Source: Candidatus Iainarchaeum sp.
GTDB lineage: Archaea; Iainarchaeota; Iainarchaeia; Iainarchaeales; GW2011-AR10
Direction of reading: 5' to 3'
Length of the DNA: 10,713 bases
NCBI GenBank assembly: GCA_016186855.1
Contig: JACPKT010000101.1
Coordinates: 1 to 10,713 of the forward strand
The notes under the pieces: generated by a model
What the model saw: only the letters and a program-made list of their open reading frames with translations
Database searches by the model: none
What the model was told of the DNA's origin: nothing
Position numbers and translations under genes: made by a program
Shown here: in pieces, positions 1 to 6,538 of the stretch
Position numbering within the stretch: position 1 is the first letter of the stretch
Layout of the letters: each line of letters opens with the position of its first letter

Positions 1-1077
1 GCCTGGCGCAGAATCATGGTGCCTTCCTGGTCCGCCACCCCTAAAACCGTTTCTTGCCACAAAATTTTTTTCCAAAAATTTTTTTGAATAATAGTCATTT
101 GATAAAAAATTCACCAGCTTTCCGTTTTTGATTATTTCTGTTTTGCCTGTTGAAAGCCCTTCGTCCGTGACAGTTTTTGTCCCAATCTCGCCTTCAAGCG
201 TGCCATCGTCAAAAATTGAAAGGTCAGGAACTGCAACGGCTTCCCCGAGGCTGTCAGTAAAAGGAGAGGCCTTTAAATCAATCGAATTCAGGCCAACGTC
301 AAAGCGGCTGTACAATAGCTCTGCAACTGCAACGCGGCCAAACACTACGTCAAATTCGCCTGAACTGATTTTTTTTGCCTCCTGCATTGAAAGGGCTTTT
401 TGCGCAGAAATTTTCCCTGTTTTAAAAGGCTCAAGTTTTTTCAGCACTGTTGCAGAATCAAACCACATTCCTGAAATGTTAGGGCGTTTTTCCAAAATAG
501 TCGTAAGCGTGGCCAGTGCAATGGTTGTCTGGTCAAAGGAATCTATGCCATTAGAGTTTTTAACTGACATTTGCTCTGACAAATAATTTAATTCACCCGT
601 AAGATTCATATTTGAAGAGAATTTCTTTTTTTCAAGAGCGGATAGCGCGCCGTCAAGGCAATCGTAAGCTGACTGAATTGCTTTTTCCTCGTCCAAATCC
701 ATTATTTTTTTGTCAAAAACCGGTTTTTTTTTCTTTTCTTTTACAGGCTCAGGAAAACTTTTAAAATCCGAGTCAAAAACAGCGTTAATTTTAGCCTTTT
801 CAAATGCGTTCCTAATCCCTTTCATGGAAAGCTCTGCATCCGTTTTCCCAAAACCTACTTTTCCGTCCCAAAAAAGAACGTGCACGCTTAAGCCGAGGCT
901 TTCAATTGATTTTGACTCTTCAATCGCATTGTTTGGAACATTTGTTGCAAAGGCAATCCTTAAAACGTTTAACCGATTTGCTGATGCAAAAACCTCAAAC
1001 TGTTTCACTCCTCCCTGTTTTTCCAGAAAACTACAGCCTGATTCAACGGTTTTTTTCAATTCGTTCAATTCAATCAT
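1..1077 (-). CDS. tldE: TldE/PmbA-family protein, C-terminus cut by the window edge
   Basis: Non-catalytic partner of TldD. In the known family TldD and TldE form a heterodimer that cleaves unfolded or modified peptides, and TldE lacks the zinc motif. The 359 codons visible here are open throughout. Residues 1-120 form the usual N-terminal domain, with an ESLGLSVHVL strand and a D-x-x-F segment ahead of a Lys-rich linker. From about residue 270 the typical second-domain signature appears: KASPFTDSLG, then DDGTLEG, then a TDEGLSTGKTEIIKNGKL segment, then an RNGFRGG stretch. No HExxxH is seen, as expected. The family is usually around 430-450 residues, so roughly 70-90 residues lie beyond base 1. 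The ATG at 1077 is supported by a strong AGGAGGT Shine-Dalgarno 6 nt upstream that overlaps the tldD stop codon, so the two are in one operon. The natural substrate in this organism is unknown. Confidence 0.9.
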   Translation of the reverse strand, partial: MIELNELKKTVESGCSFLEKQGGVKQFEVFASANRLNVLRIAFATNVPNNAIEESKSIESLGLSVHVLFWDGKVGFGKTDAELSMKGIRNAFEKAKINAVFDSDFKSFPEPVKEKKKKPVFDKKIMDLDEEKAIQSAYDCLDGALSALEKKKFSSNMNLTGELNYLSEQMSVKNSNGIDSFDQTTIALATLTTILEKRPNISGMWFDSATVLKKLEPFKTGKISAQKALSMQEAKKISSGEFDVVFGRVAVAELLYSRFDVGLNSIDLKASPFTDSLGEAVAVPDLSIFDDGTLEGEIGTKTVTDEGLSTGKTEIIKNGKLVNFLSNDYYSKKFLEKNFVARNGFRGGGPGRHHDSAPG

Positions 1078-1083
1078 CCACAA

Positions 1084-1090
1084 ACCTCCT
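1084..1090 (-). promoter_or_regulatory. Shine-Dalgarno site of tldE
   Basis: On the minus strand this reads AGGAGGT, 6 nt before the tldE ATG. Its first base is the last base of the tldD TGA stop. It fixes the tldE start and points to translational coupling within a tldD-tldE message. Confidence 0.85.
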
Positions 1091-2700
1091 CAGTGCGCTC
1101 CGCTGACAACAGCCATTGCACGCAGGTGCGGCCCCCCATTGCCAACCCTCATTGTCTGCATTGGCGTGCCCTTACCGCAATTTGGAATGTTGTGCAACAC
1201 AAAGTCATCCGCTACTGCGTCAATTGACTTGAAAAAAGTCTGCGAGTCACCCGTTATCCCTCCCTGACGGTACAACTGCCCTATCTCACCGTTCTCTATT
1301 TTGAACAGTTTCCAGCATGTGATTTTAAAGTTTTGGCGGGTCTCGCCAATAGAAGGAGTTTTTTGGCCCACCAGATAATACCCTCCTTTTGTTTCTTCAA
1401 AAATTTCCTCTTTTTTCCAAGAACCATGGGCAATTGCAGTGTTGTTCATTCTCACCAACGGCACGTGCTCTGCAGCCATTGCCCTCATTCCACCGTTTGG
1501 CACTTCATTTAAAATCAGGCTGGTTTCAACGCTGTTCAAAAAACCGATTAGCACGCCGTTTTTTATGTGAAAAACTTTTTTGGCAAGCGTTCCTTCATCA
1601 TCATACTTATATACTCCATAACCGCTTAAAGATGGGTCACTAAAGGCACTTAGTTCCAGTGAACCAACTTGCTGGTTAAAGCGGTTATCGTCAATACCGT
1701 CAAACCACCAGGACCGTCCTGCCCAAGCAGCCTCCCGCTTTAGCGCGCGGTCTGCCTCGCTTGGGTGCCCCATTATTTCGTGCGAGAGCAAAGCATTAAA
1801 CCACGGGTCCGTAATGACCGTCATTGGTGCATCAGTGGTTTTCATTGCAGGCGCATTGCTTAACTCAATTGTCCCCTCTGCAAGGAAACTACAATAATCC
1901 TCAAATGTCTTGTCAAATTCGTTTTCTCCCTCCAAAACCTCAAGGCCTTTAAAGTTTCCAAGCGAGCCATAATATGTTTCAACCGCTTTCCCTTTTGCGG
2001 CAACATATGCAAAGCCTTCAACCAGCGGCCAAGTCTGCTCTATAAACGACCCACTGGAGCTTGCAAAAATCTTTTTTTCAAAACCACAAACGAGGCTCAC
2101 TTCGTTTGCGACAATTCCGATTGTATTTGAAAGAGCTGCAGAAAGCTTTTCAGCGCGCGAAACAATTTCTTCCAGCGACAGGTTAAGAGGGTTTTTTTTG
2201 AACGGAAACTCGACTTTATCAACATGCACCTGTTCTTGCAAAAAATCCGCAACGCCAATTTTTTCTGAAAGCACTCTGTGCTTTTTTTTAAAAAAAGCCT
2301 TTTTTTCTGCATTGATTTTTGCCCGCTTTAACGCAAGAAAAAAAATTTCTTTGAGTTCTCTTGAAATGCCAAAAAGCTGTTTTTCCCCGAGTTGTTTTCC
2401 CACAAAACCCATTCCGATAACACCGTTTTTTTTTGCAAAAGCCCGAAAGCCGACTGAAAAATCAGAGTCCTCGACAGCGCCTTTTGGGTTTCCGTTGAGC
2501 GCGTGGGCGCCCCTGAAAATTCCGCCCTCAAGCCTGCAGTCAGCATAAAACAAAGCCGGTTCCTTTTTTGCAAAAGTCCCCATTGCCACGCTTATTTTGT
2601 CCTTTGCGTTTTCAACCAAATCAAGCGACAGCTCCACAAAAAACACCAAAAAAAAGGCTTTTATCGTATTAACAATTAGCTCGTTTAATTTAAAATGCAT
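1090..2700 (-). CDS. tldD: TldD-family zinc metalloprotease subunit
   Basis: Catalytic subunit of the TldD/TldE peptidase, an intracellular family known from microcin B17 maturation, CcdA degradation and peptide clean-up. From the ATG at 2700 the protein is 536 aa, somewhat longer than the usual 450-480. The zinc motif HEIMGH is at residues 307-312 and continues as PSEADRALKREAAWAG, which I take to be an archaeal-type variant of the bacterial HEAVGH form. Downstream family landmarks are present: VRMNNTAIAHGS (about 417-427), the IENGEIG turn (about 468-474) and CGKGTPMQTMRVGNGGP (508-524). I chose the ATG at 2700 because it lies 7 nt after the stop of the upstream small gene, which suggests coupling. 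The longer open frame begins with a TTG at 2751, inside that gene. No clear Shine-Dalgarno is seen. The tldE gene follows at once, as is typical for the pair. Confidence 0.92.
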   Translation of the reverse strand: MHFKLNELIVNTIKAFFLVFFVELSLDLVENAKDKISVAMGTFAKKEPALFYADCRLEGGIFRGAHALNGNPKGAVEDSDFSVGFRAFAKKNGVIGMGFVGKQLGEKQLFGISRELKEIFFLALKRAKINAEKKAFFKKKHRVLSEKIGVADFLQEQVHVDKVEFPFKKNPLNLSLEEIVSRAEKLSAALSNTIGIVANEVSLVCGFEKKIFASSSGSFIEQTWPLVEGFAYVAAKGKAVETYYGSLGNFKGLEVLEGENEFDKTFEDYCSFLAEGTIELSNAPAMKTTDAPMTVITDPWFNALLSHEIMGHPSEADRALKREAAWAGRSWWFDGIDDNRFNQQVGSLELSAFSDPSLSGYGVYKYDDEGTLAKKVFHIKNGVLIGFLNSVETSLILNEVPNGGMRAMAAEHVPLVRMNNTAIAHGSWKKEEIFEETKGGYYLVGQKTPSIGETRQNFKITCWKLFKIENGEIGQLYRQGGITGDSQTFFKSIDAVADDFVLHNIPNCGKGTPMQTMRVGNGGPHLRAMAVVSGAH

Positions 2701-2707
2701 AGGGCAA

Positions 2708-2887
2708 CTATTTCTTTTTAACCATCGGCAGGCCGGTTTTTTTGTTCTCAATTACCTTGTAGCCCGCAGGCAGGTCCACAAAACCCTCTTTTTTCTTTGA
2801 AAAAAAGTGCAAAACTTGGCCGTTCTTCATCTTGTTTGAATGCAGGAAATAGGCTTGTCCTTTCGAGTTTTTGTGCTCATACCCCAT
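2708..2887 (-). CDS. Conserved 59-aa small protein, first gene of the tldD-tldE operon
   Basis: The protein begins MGYEHKNSKGQAYFLHS and ends KKKTGLPMVKKK before a TAG at 2708. The middle holds a FFSKKKEG segment and a DLPAGYKVIENK segment. I recognise this pattern (YEHKNSKG near the N-terminus, FSK, LPxGYxVxEN, TGLPxLKK) as a small uncharacterised protein seen in many archaea and some bacteria. That is memory, not a search. It is highly basic, with no membrane segment, no signal peptide and no Cys-based zinc motif. The stop lies 7 nt before the tldD ATG, so the two are probably co-transcribed and coupled. A TATA-like box lies about 30 nt upstream of the ATG. The function is unknown. Coding status rests on the recognisable pattern, the tight operon spacing and the promoter. 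Confidence 0.8.
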   Translation of the reverse strand: MGYEHKNSKGQAYFLHSNKMKNGQVLHFFSKKKEGFVDLPAGYKVIENKKTGLPMVKKK

Positions 2888-2916
2888 AATTGTCTTTTAA
2901 GAAAAACAGTTAACCC

Positions 2917-2925
2917 TATTTATAA
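2917..2925 (-). promoter_or_regulatory. TATA-like box for the small protein-tldD-tldE operon
   Basis: The minus strand reads TTATAAATA here, close to the archaeal TATA consensus. Transcription starting about 25 nt downstream would begin a few nucleotides before the ATG at 2887, giving a very short leader. No obvious BRE purine run precedes it. This is inference from spacing and composition. Confidence 0.55.
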
Positions 2926-2943
2926 TCCTATCATTGCCACAAA

Positions 2944-2973
2944 AAATTAATACTTGGTCAGCTATTTTAATAA
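2944..2973 (+). promoter_or_regulatory. Candidate TATA region for the DHH phosphoesterase gene
   Basis: Two AT-rich TATA-like stretches occur: AATTAATA near 2945-2952 and ATTTTAATAA near 2964-2973. The first would start transcription just before the TTG at 2980. The second would start it just before the GTG at 3001. Each therefore favours a different start codon, and the sequence alone does not decide. Confidence 0.35.
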
Positions 2974-2979
2974 CTGCAC

Positions 2980-4038
2980 TTGAAATCTATCTTTGTAAGA
3001 GTGAATAATTTGAAACAGCATGCAAAACTTCTTGAATTCAAAAAATTTGCCCTCGGGCTCGAAAAAAAAGATAAAATCGCAGTGGTCTACGATTCTGACC
3101 CCGACGGCCTTAGCGCCGCAGTAATTGTCTCAAAGGCAATCCAGAGGCTGCGCGGCAAAAAGCCTGAACTAGTTTTTTTCCAGCAGCAAAGCATTGTTTC
3201 ACTGCAGGAGTCTACTATTCAAAAACTAAAAAAACACAAAATAAACAAACTGATAATTCTTGATTTGGCTGTAGACCAGGACGCAAAACAGATAAAAAAA
3301 GCGGAAAAATTTGCGCACCTTCTAGTGCTTGACCACCACAAAACCTATAAAAACATTTCCTCAAAAAAAACAGTTTTCTTAAAATCAAATGATTTTTCGT
3401 TCCTTGACCCAAGCAAGTACGCGACAGCAAAGCTTTCGTTTGACTTGTTTGCCGAAGTGGCAGACATAGGGGATCTCAAATGGCTTGCCTGTGTAGGGCT
3501 AACAGGGGACTATTGTATAAGCATTTGGAAAAATTTTTGCAAAACAATGTTCAAAGAAACAGGTTTCACCCAAAAAGGCATTCAAAGCGTTGTCAAGCTA
3601 ATTTCATCGGTTGAAACAGTGAACAGAAAACAAATTGCCGCCCTGTACAAGGAACTTTTGCGCGCAAAAAGACCTCAGGACTCAGAGCACTCAAAATACG
3701 GGCACTACAAAAAGCTTGTTGAAAAAGAACTCAAAATCCTACTTGCAGAATTTGCAAAAAAAAAGGAAATTTTTGCAAAACAAGAACTCGTGTTTTTTGC
3801 ATTCAAGTCAAAATACGATATCAAATCCATCCTTGTGAACAGGATAAGCACTGAAATTTACCCAAACAAAACCGTTGTTTTGGCTGAAGAAAAGGGAAAA
3901 AACATCGTTACACTGAGCGCGCGCAAAGAGCTCAAAGACGCGATGGCTGGCGGCCACATTCCCGCAGCAGGCGGAAAAATAGAAAAAAAAGACCTTGAAA
4001 AATTCAAGCAGAATGTGATCCGGATATTGAGCGAATAG
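2980..4038 (+). CDS. DHH/DHHA1-family phosphoesterase (archaeal RecJ-like)
   Basis: Metal-dependent phosphoesterase of the DHH superfamily. Members cleave phosphodiester bonds in single-stranded DNA, short oligonucleotides or cyclic dinucleotides. Counting from the TTG, motif I is DSDPDG (residues 38-43), motif II is the Asp in ILDLAVD (D95), motif III is DHH (118-120) and motif IV is the Asp in TGDY (D177). The C-terminal DHHA1 domain shows SARKELKDAMAGGH (about 313-326) followed by AAGGK, the usual substrate-binding glycine motif. All catalytic motifs look intact. At 352 aa it is shorter than bacterial RecJ and fits archaeal stand-alone RecJ-like or NrnA-like proteins. A role as the GINS-associated nuclease is possible but not shown. 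The start is uncertain: TTG at 2980, or GTG at 3001 seven codons later. Neither has a Shine-Dalgarno, so a leaderless message is likely. It is transcribed divergently from the tldDE operon. Confidence 0.88.
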   Translation: MKSIFVRVNNLKQHAKLLEFKKFALGLEKKDKIAVVYDSDPDGLSAAVIVSKAIQRLRGKKPELVFFQQQSIVSLQESTIQKLKKHKINKLIILDLAVDQDAKQIKKAEKFAHLLVLDHHKTYKNISSKKTVFLKSNDFSFLDPSKYATAKLSFDLFAEVADIGDLKWLACVGLTGDYCISIWKNFCKTMFKETGFTQKGIQSVVKLISSVETVNRKQIAALYKELLRAKRPQDSEHSKYGHYKKLVEKELKILLAEFAKKKEIFAKQELVFFAFKSKYDIKSILVNRISTEIYPNKTVVLAEEKGKNIVTLSARKELKDAMAGGHIPAAGGKIEKKDLEKFKQNVIRILSE

Positions 4039-4090
4039 CAGTTATTTGGAAAAATCCCCAGCCAAGGTTCTGATTCGCCAAAAATTTTGC

Positions 4091-4645
4091 TTACCATGGT
4101 TTTCTTATTTTTCTCAGCTTTTTTTCCACTAATTGCCCAAAGCGGCTTATTTTTGGTTCTCCATGCCGTGCAAAAAAAGTTTCCCTTTTCTTTGAGCCTT
4201 TTTCAGGGTAAGGCGATTTCATGAACATTTTTGAGTACATTTGGGTTGCCTGTTGTGCCGTGAGCCGGACTCCTGTTCTTTTTGCTGCATTTCTGAATGC
4301 ATCAATTGCAGCCAAATTTCTTCTCTGTGAATATCCAGCCATTGGCGGGTGAGCCAAAAGCAGTTCAGAAATTTTTTCCTTGTTAAAGCCAAAAGATTTT
4401 CCAATTCTTAGCGCTTGGCGCAAAACCCGATTATGGTCTAAGCCCGCAAACGGGGGAAAAGAAAAAATTGCCTTTGCAGCCTGCTCACGAGAAACACCAT
4501 AAATTTGAGTAATAATCTTCAAACGAGTACCAAACTGGTTTTTTGACTGATTCTTTACCATTAAAACAAAATTATTATCATGAAGCAATAACTGAGCATG
4601 AGACCTCAAAAAACCCAAAGACTCCAAATCTGCTATGGACAACAT
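4091..4645 (-). CDS. Helical-repeat protein with mTERF-like repeats
   Basis: 184 aa and not a family I can name with certainty. It contains about 36-residue repeats. Unit 1 (residues 50-85) begins GVSREQAAKAI and carries FPPFAGLD. Unit 2 (86-124) begins GFNKEKISELL and carries HPPMAGYS. A weaker unit 3 starts GVRLTAQQA at 125 and carries SPYP. The pattern of a Gly-hydrophobic start, a short helix, a PP turn and two more helices resembles mTERF repeats, which in eukaryotic organelles form nucleic-acid-binding solenoids. The C-terminal 35 residues are strongly basic (KGSKKRE, VEKKLRKIRK), consistent with nucleic-acid binding; that is inference. There is no signal peptide or membrane segment. 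A TATA-like box about 26 nt upstream of the ATG implies a leaderless message. It is convergent with the DHH gene, with 52 bp between them. The minus strand has a T5 run about 7 nt after the stop that could serve as a terminator. Confidence 0.75.
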   Translation of the reverse strand: MLSIADLESLGFLRSHAQLLLHDNNFVLMVKNQSKNQFGTRLKIITQIYGVSREQAAKAIFSFPPFAGLDHNRVLRQALRIGKSFGFNKEKISELLLAHPPMAGYSQRRNLAAIDAFRNAAKRTGVRLTAQQATQMYSKMFMKSPYPEKGSKKRETFFARHGEPKISRFGQLVEKKLRKIRKPW

Positions 4646-4666
4646 GCTAAAAATAAATACCTTTTC

Positions 4667-4676
4667 AAATATAAAA
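4667..4676 (-). promoter_or_regulatory. TATA-like box for the mTERF-like gene
   Basis: The minus strand reads TTTTATATTT, centred about 26 nt from the ATG at 4645. That is the spacing expected for a leaderless archaeal transcript. Called from composition and spacing only. Confidence 0.5.
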
Positions 4677-4701
4677 TAAATTGAATAAAGGCATTGAAGC
4701 C

Positions 4702-4709
4702 TTATTTTT
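4702..4709 (+). promoter_or_regulatory. Weak TATA-like box for the lipoprotein gene
   Basis: TTATTTTT lies about 23-26 nt before the ATG at 4728, so the message could be leaderless. It is a poor match to the TATA consensus. No Shine-Dalgarno is visible before the ATG. Confidence 0.35.
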
Positions 4710-4727
4710 GGATAAAAAGTGCTTTAA

Positions 4728-5786
4728 ATGGACACAAAAATCCCCGCGGTTTTTCTTGCAGCAATCTCTTTTGCGCTGTTTTTTGCAGGCTGCACCACCG
4801 GACTGCAGGAGCAAGAGCCGCTGCCTGAATCCTTCAGCGCGGGGCACTTTGTCCACGAATTCGAGTACACGCCAGAAAACGGTTTCCCAAAAAGGCTCGC
4901 GGTTGCAGTGTGGTACCCTTCAGCTGGAGCCGAAACCACCCACAGGTATGTGCCGCTTGTGACCGCTGGAAAAGTCGCATTGCAGGGAAAAATGCAGGAA
5001 GGGGCAAAGTTCCCGCTGGTGATTTTTTCACACGGCTACGGGGGCTGCGCTGTCCAGTCGGTTTTTTTCACTGAAGCGCTTGCAAGAAACGGCTACATTG
5101 TTGCCGCGCCCGACCACGCGGACGCAAAATGCAGCTCTGCCGGAAAAGGAATACAGCTGACCGAGTTTGACCTGAGCATTTTTGGCGAGCCGGAAAAGTT
5201 TGATGACACGACGTTTGCGGACAGGAAAGAAGACGTCGAGGCAGTGATTGGGAAAATGCTTGAACTCAGCCAAGACAAGGAATCGGCTTTTTTCAATGCA
5301 ATTGACAGCCAAAAAATCGGAATGGCCGGCCACTCGCTTGGAGGGTACACGGCCCTGTCAATGCTTGGCGGCTGGGAGAGCTGGAAAGACAAGCGCATAA
5401 AGGCAGCGGTGCTGTTTTCGCCTTATGTTAAGGCACACATACTCTCCGAAAAATTGTCAGGGATTGGTTCGCCAATAATGCTCCAGGGCGGAACACGGGA
5501 TTCGCCTGACATAACCCCCTTGATTGAACAGCTGGTTTTTCCCGCGCTAAAGCCCCCGAAAGTTTTCCTCATACTGGACGGCGTGGGGCACATGGGCTGG
5601 TCAAACCTTTCATGCATCGGAAAGGAAAGCACGGTTGCATGCGCGGCGCAAAACCAAAAAGTGCGTGCGATAAACGATTACTCAATTGCCTTTTTTGATT
5701 ATTACCTTAAAGGCAAGCAAGCCGCAATGCAAAGGCTTGCCGTAAAAGACAGCGCGCTTTCACTCCTAGAATACGAGTTTGGGTGA
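4728..5786 (+). CDS. Secreted lipoprotein with alpha/beta-hydrolase fold (PAF-acetylhydrolase/dienelactone-hydrolase-like)
   Basis: 352 aa. The N-terminus MDTKIPAVFLAAISFALFF is a short signal peptide followed by the lipobox FAGC, so Cys22 is probably lipidated and the enzyme anchored on the outer face of the membrane. The hydrolase features are in order: a VWYP strand (61-64), oxyanion-type SHGYGG (101-106), nucleophile elbow GHSLGG (Ser203), probable acid Asp258 in LQGGTRDSP, and His288 in DGVGHMGW. The layout resembles the platelet-activating-factor acetylhydrolase/chlorophyllase-like branch, acting on esters of unknown identity. Besides Cys22 there are Cys107, Cys135, Cys296 and Cys305, which could form extracellular disulfides. 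The gene looks richer in G+C than the DHH gene nearby. It ends one base from the convergent purQ stop codon and has no functional link to the neighbouring genes that I can see. Confidence 0.88.
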   Translation: MDTKIPAVFLAAISFALFFAGCTTGLQEQEPLPESFSAGHFVHEFEYTPENGFPKRLAVAVWYPSAGAETTHRYVPLVTAGKVALQGKMQEGAKFPLVIFSHGYGGCAVQSVFFTEALARNGYIVAAPDHADAKCSSAGKGIQLTEFDLSIFGEPEKFDDTTFADRKEDVEAVIGKMLELSQDKESAFFNAIDSQKIGMAGHSLGGYTALSMLGGWESWKDKRIKAAVLFSPYVKAHILSEKLSGIGSPIMLQGGTRDSPDITPLIEQLVFPALKPPKVFLILDGVGHMGWSNLSCIGKESTVACAAQNQKVRAINDYSIAFFDYYLKGKQAAMQRLAVKDSALSLLEYEFG

Positions 5787-5787
5787 A

Positions 5788-6534
5788 TCACTTTTTCAAA
5801 TACTCAAACGCGTTTTTGAAGATTGCAAAACCGTCCCCGTAGCCCATTTTCCCAGTGCGAGTTGACTGCGGATGGTTAATTGCAAACAAGTGCTTTTCTG
5901 GGTGCGGCATGAGCCCAAAAACCCTGCCTGTTTTGTCACAAATTCCTGCAATGGAATCAACAGAACCGTTTGGGTTTTTCTCGTACTTGAACACCACCTG
6001 GTTGTTTTCGTAAAGCTTTTTTAGAATTTCAGCGCTTGCCGGCACAAACCTTCCTTCACCGTGGTTAATCGGGCACTCCATTGACTCAATTCCTTTTGTG
6101 AAAACGCATTTTGAATTTTTTTGCACCACAAGCCTCACCCACTCGTCCTGAAAATGCATTGACTCGTTAAAGGTTAGAGTTACGGTTTGCTCTTCAAAGA
6201 GACCGCGAAACGCAGGAAGCATGCCGCACTTTACGAGCGCCTGAAAGCCATTGCAAATCCCCAATATAAGTTTTTCCTGTTCAAAAAATTCCACCAGCCC
6301 GTCTTTTAGTTTGAGTTTGAGCTGGTTTGCAAAAACCTTTGCGCTGCCCAAATAGTCACCGAAAGAAAAGCCACCAGGCAAAACAAGCAGGGAAAAATCT
6401 TGCAAAGAAAGTTTTTTTCCCAAAACAGAATTCATGTGCAAGACCGTTACCTTAAAGCCAGCTTCTTTTAGCGCAAAAGCGGTTTCATAATCACAGTTTG
6501 TACCTGCAACTCGAAGCACCAAAGCCTTGACCAT
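5788..6534 (-). CDS. purQ: Phosphoribosylformylglycinamidine synthase, glutaminase subunit PurQ
   Basis: Class I glutamine amidotransferase that supplies ammonia from glutamine to PurL for the ATP-dependent conversion of FGAR to FGAM, step 4 of de novo purine synthesis in the cytoplasm. At 248 aa it is near the usual 220-260. The N-terminus has VLRVAGTNCDYET, typical of PurQ, then PGGFSFGDYL (53-62). The nucleophile Cys94 lies in GICNGFQAL and the His211/Glu213 pair in LMPHPEKH. The PINHGEGRF segment (about 155-163) is also characteristic. All catalytic residues are present. The ATG lies 4 nt after the purL stop, with a GGTGA Shine-Dalgarno-like motif overlapping that stop, so it is translated from the purSLQ message. 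It is last in the operon and ends one base from the convergent lipoprotein gene. Confidence 0.96.
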   Translation of the reverse strand: MVKALVLRVAGTNCDYETAFALKEAGFKVTVLHMNSVLGKKLSLQDFSLLVLPGGFSFGDYLGSAKVFANQLKLKLKDGLVEFFEQEKLILGICNGFQALVKCGMLPAFRGLFEEQTVTLTFNESMHFQDEWVRLVVQKNSKCVFTKGIESMECPINHGEGRFVPASAEILKKLYENNQVVFKYEKNPNGSVDSIAGICDKTGRVFGLMPHPEKHLFAINHPQSTRTGKMGYGDGFAIFKNAFEYLKK

Positions 6535-6538
6535 TTTT

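Noticed and set aside
128..586. Plus-strand open frame of 152 codons
   Set aside because: It is antisense to tldE, which is continuous over this stretch with conserved family motifs.
710..1267. Plus-strand open frame of 185 codons
   Set aside because: It is antisense to tldE and the end of tldD, both strongly supported. Its protein is low-complexity shadow sequence.
2281..2310. T-run/A-run inverted repeat that looks like a terminator hairpin
   Set aside because: It lies in the middle of tldD and encodes a Lys/Phe-rich segment (KKAFFKKKHR). The A/T runs follow from AAA and TTT codons.
2701..2751. N-terminal extension of TldD by 17 residues from a TTG codon
   Set aside because: It lies inside the 59-aa gene in another frame and starts with TTG. 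The ATG at 2700, just after that gene's stop, is a better start.
4079..4088. A5T4 run between the DHH gene and the mTERF-like gene as a firm terminator
   Set aside because: On the minus strand it gives a T5 run just after the stop, which is plausible for archaeal termination. Such runs are everywhere in this sequence, so I did not list it as a feature.
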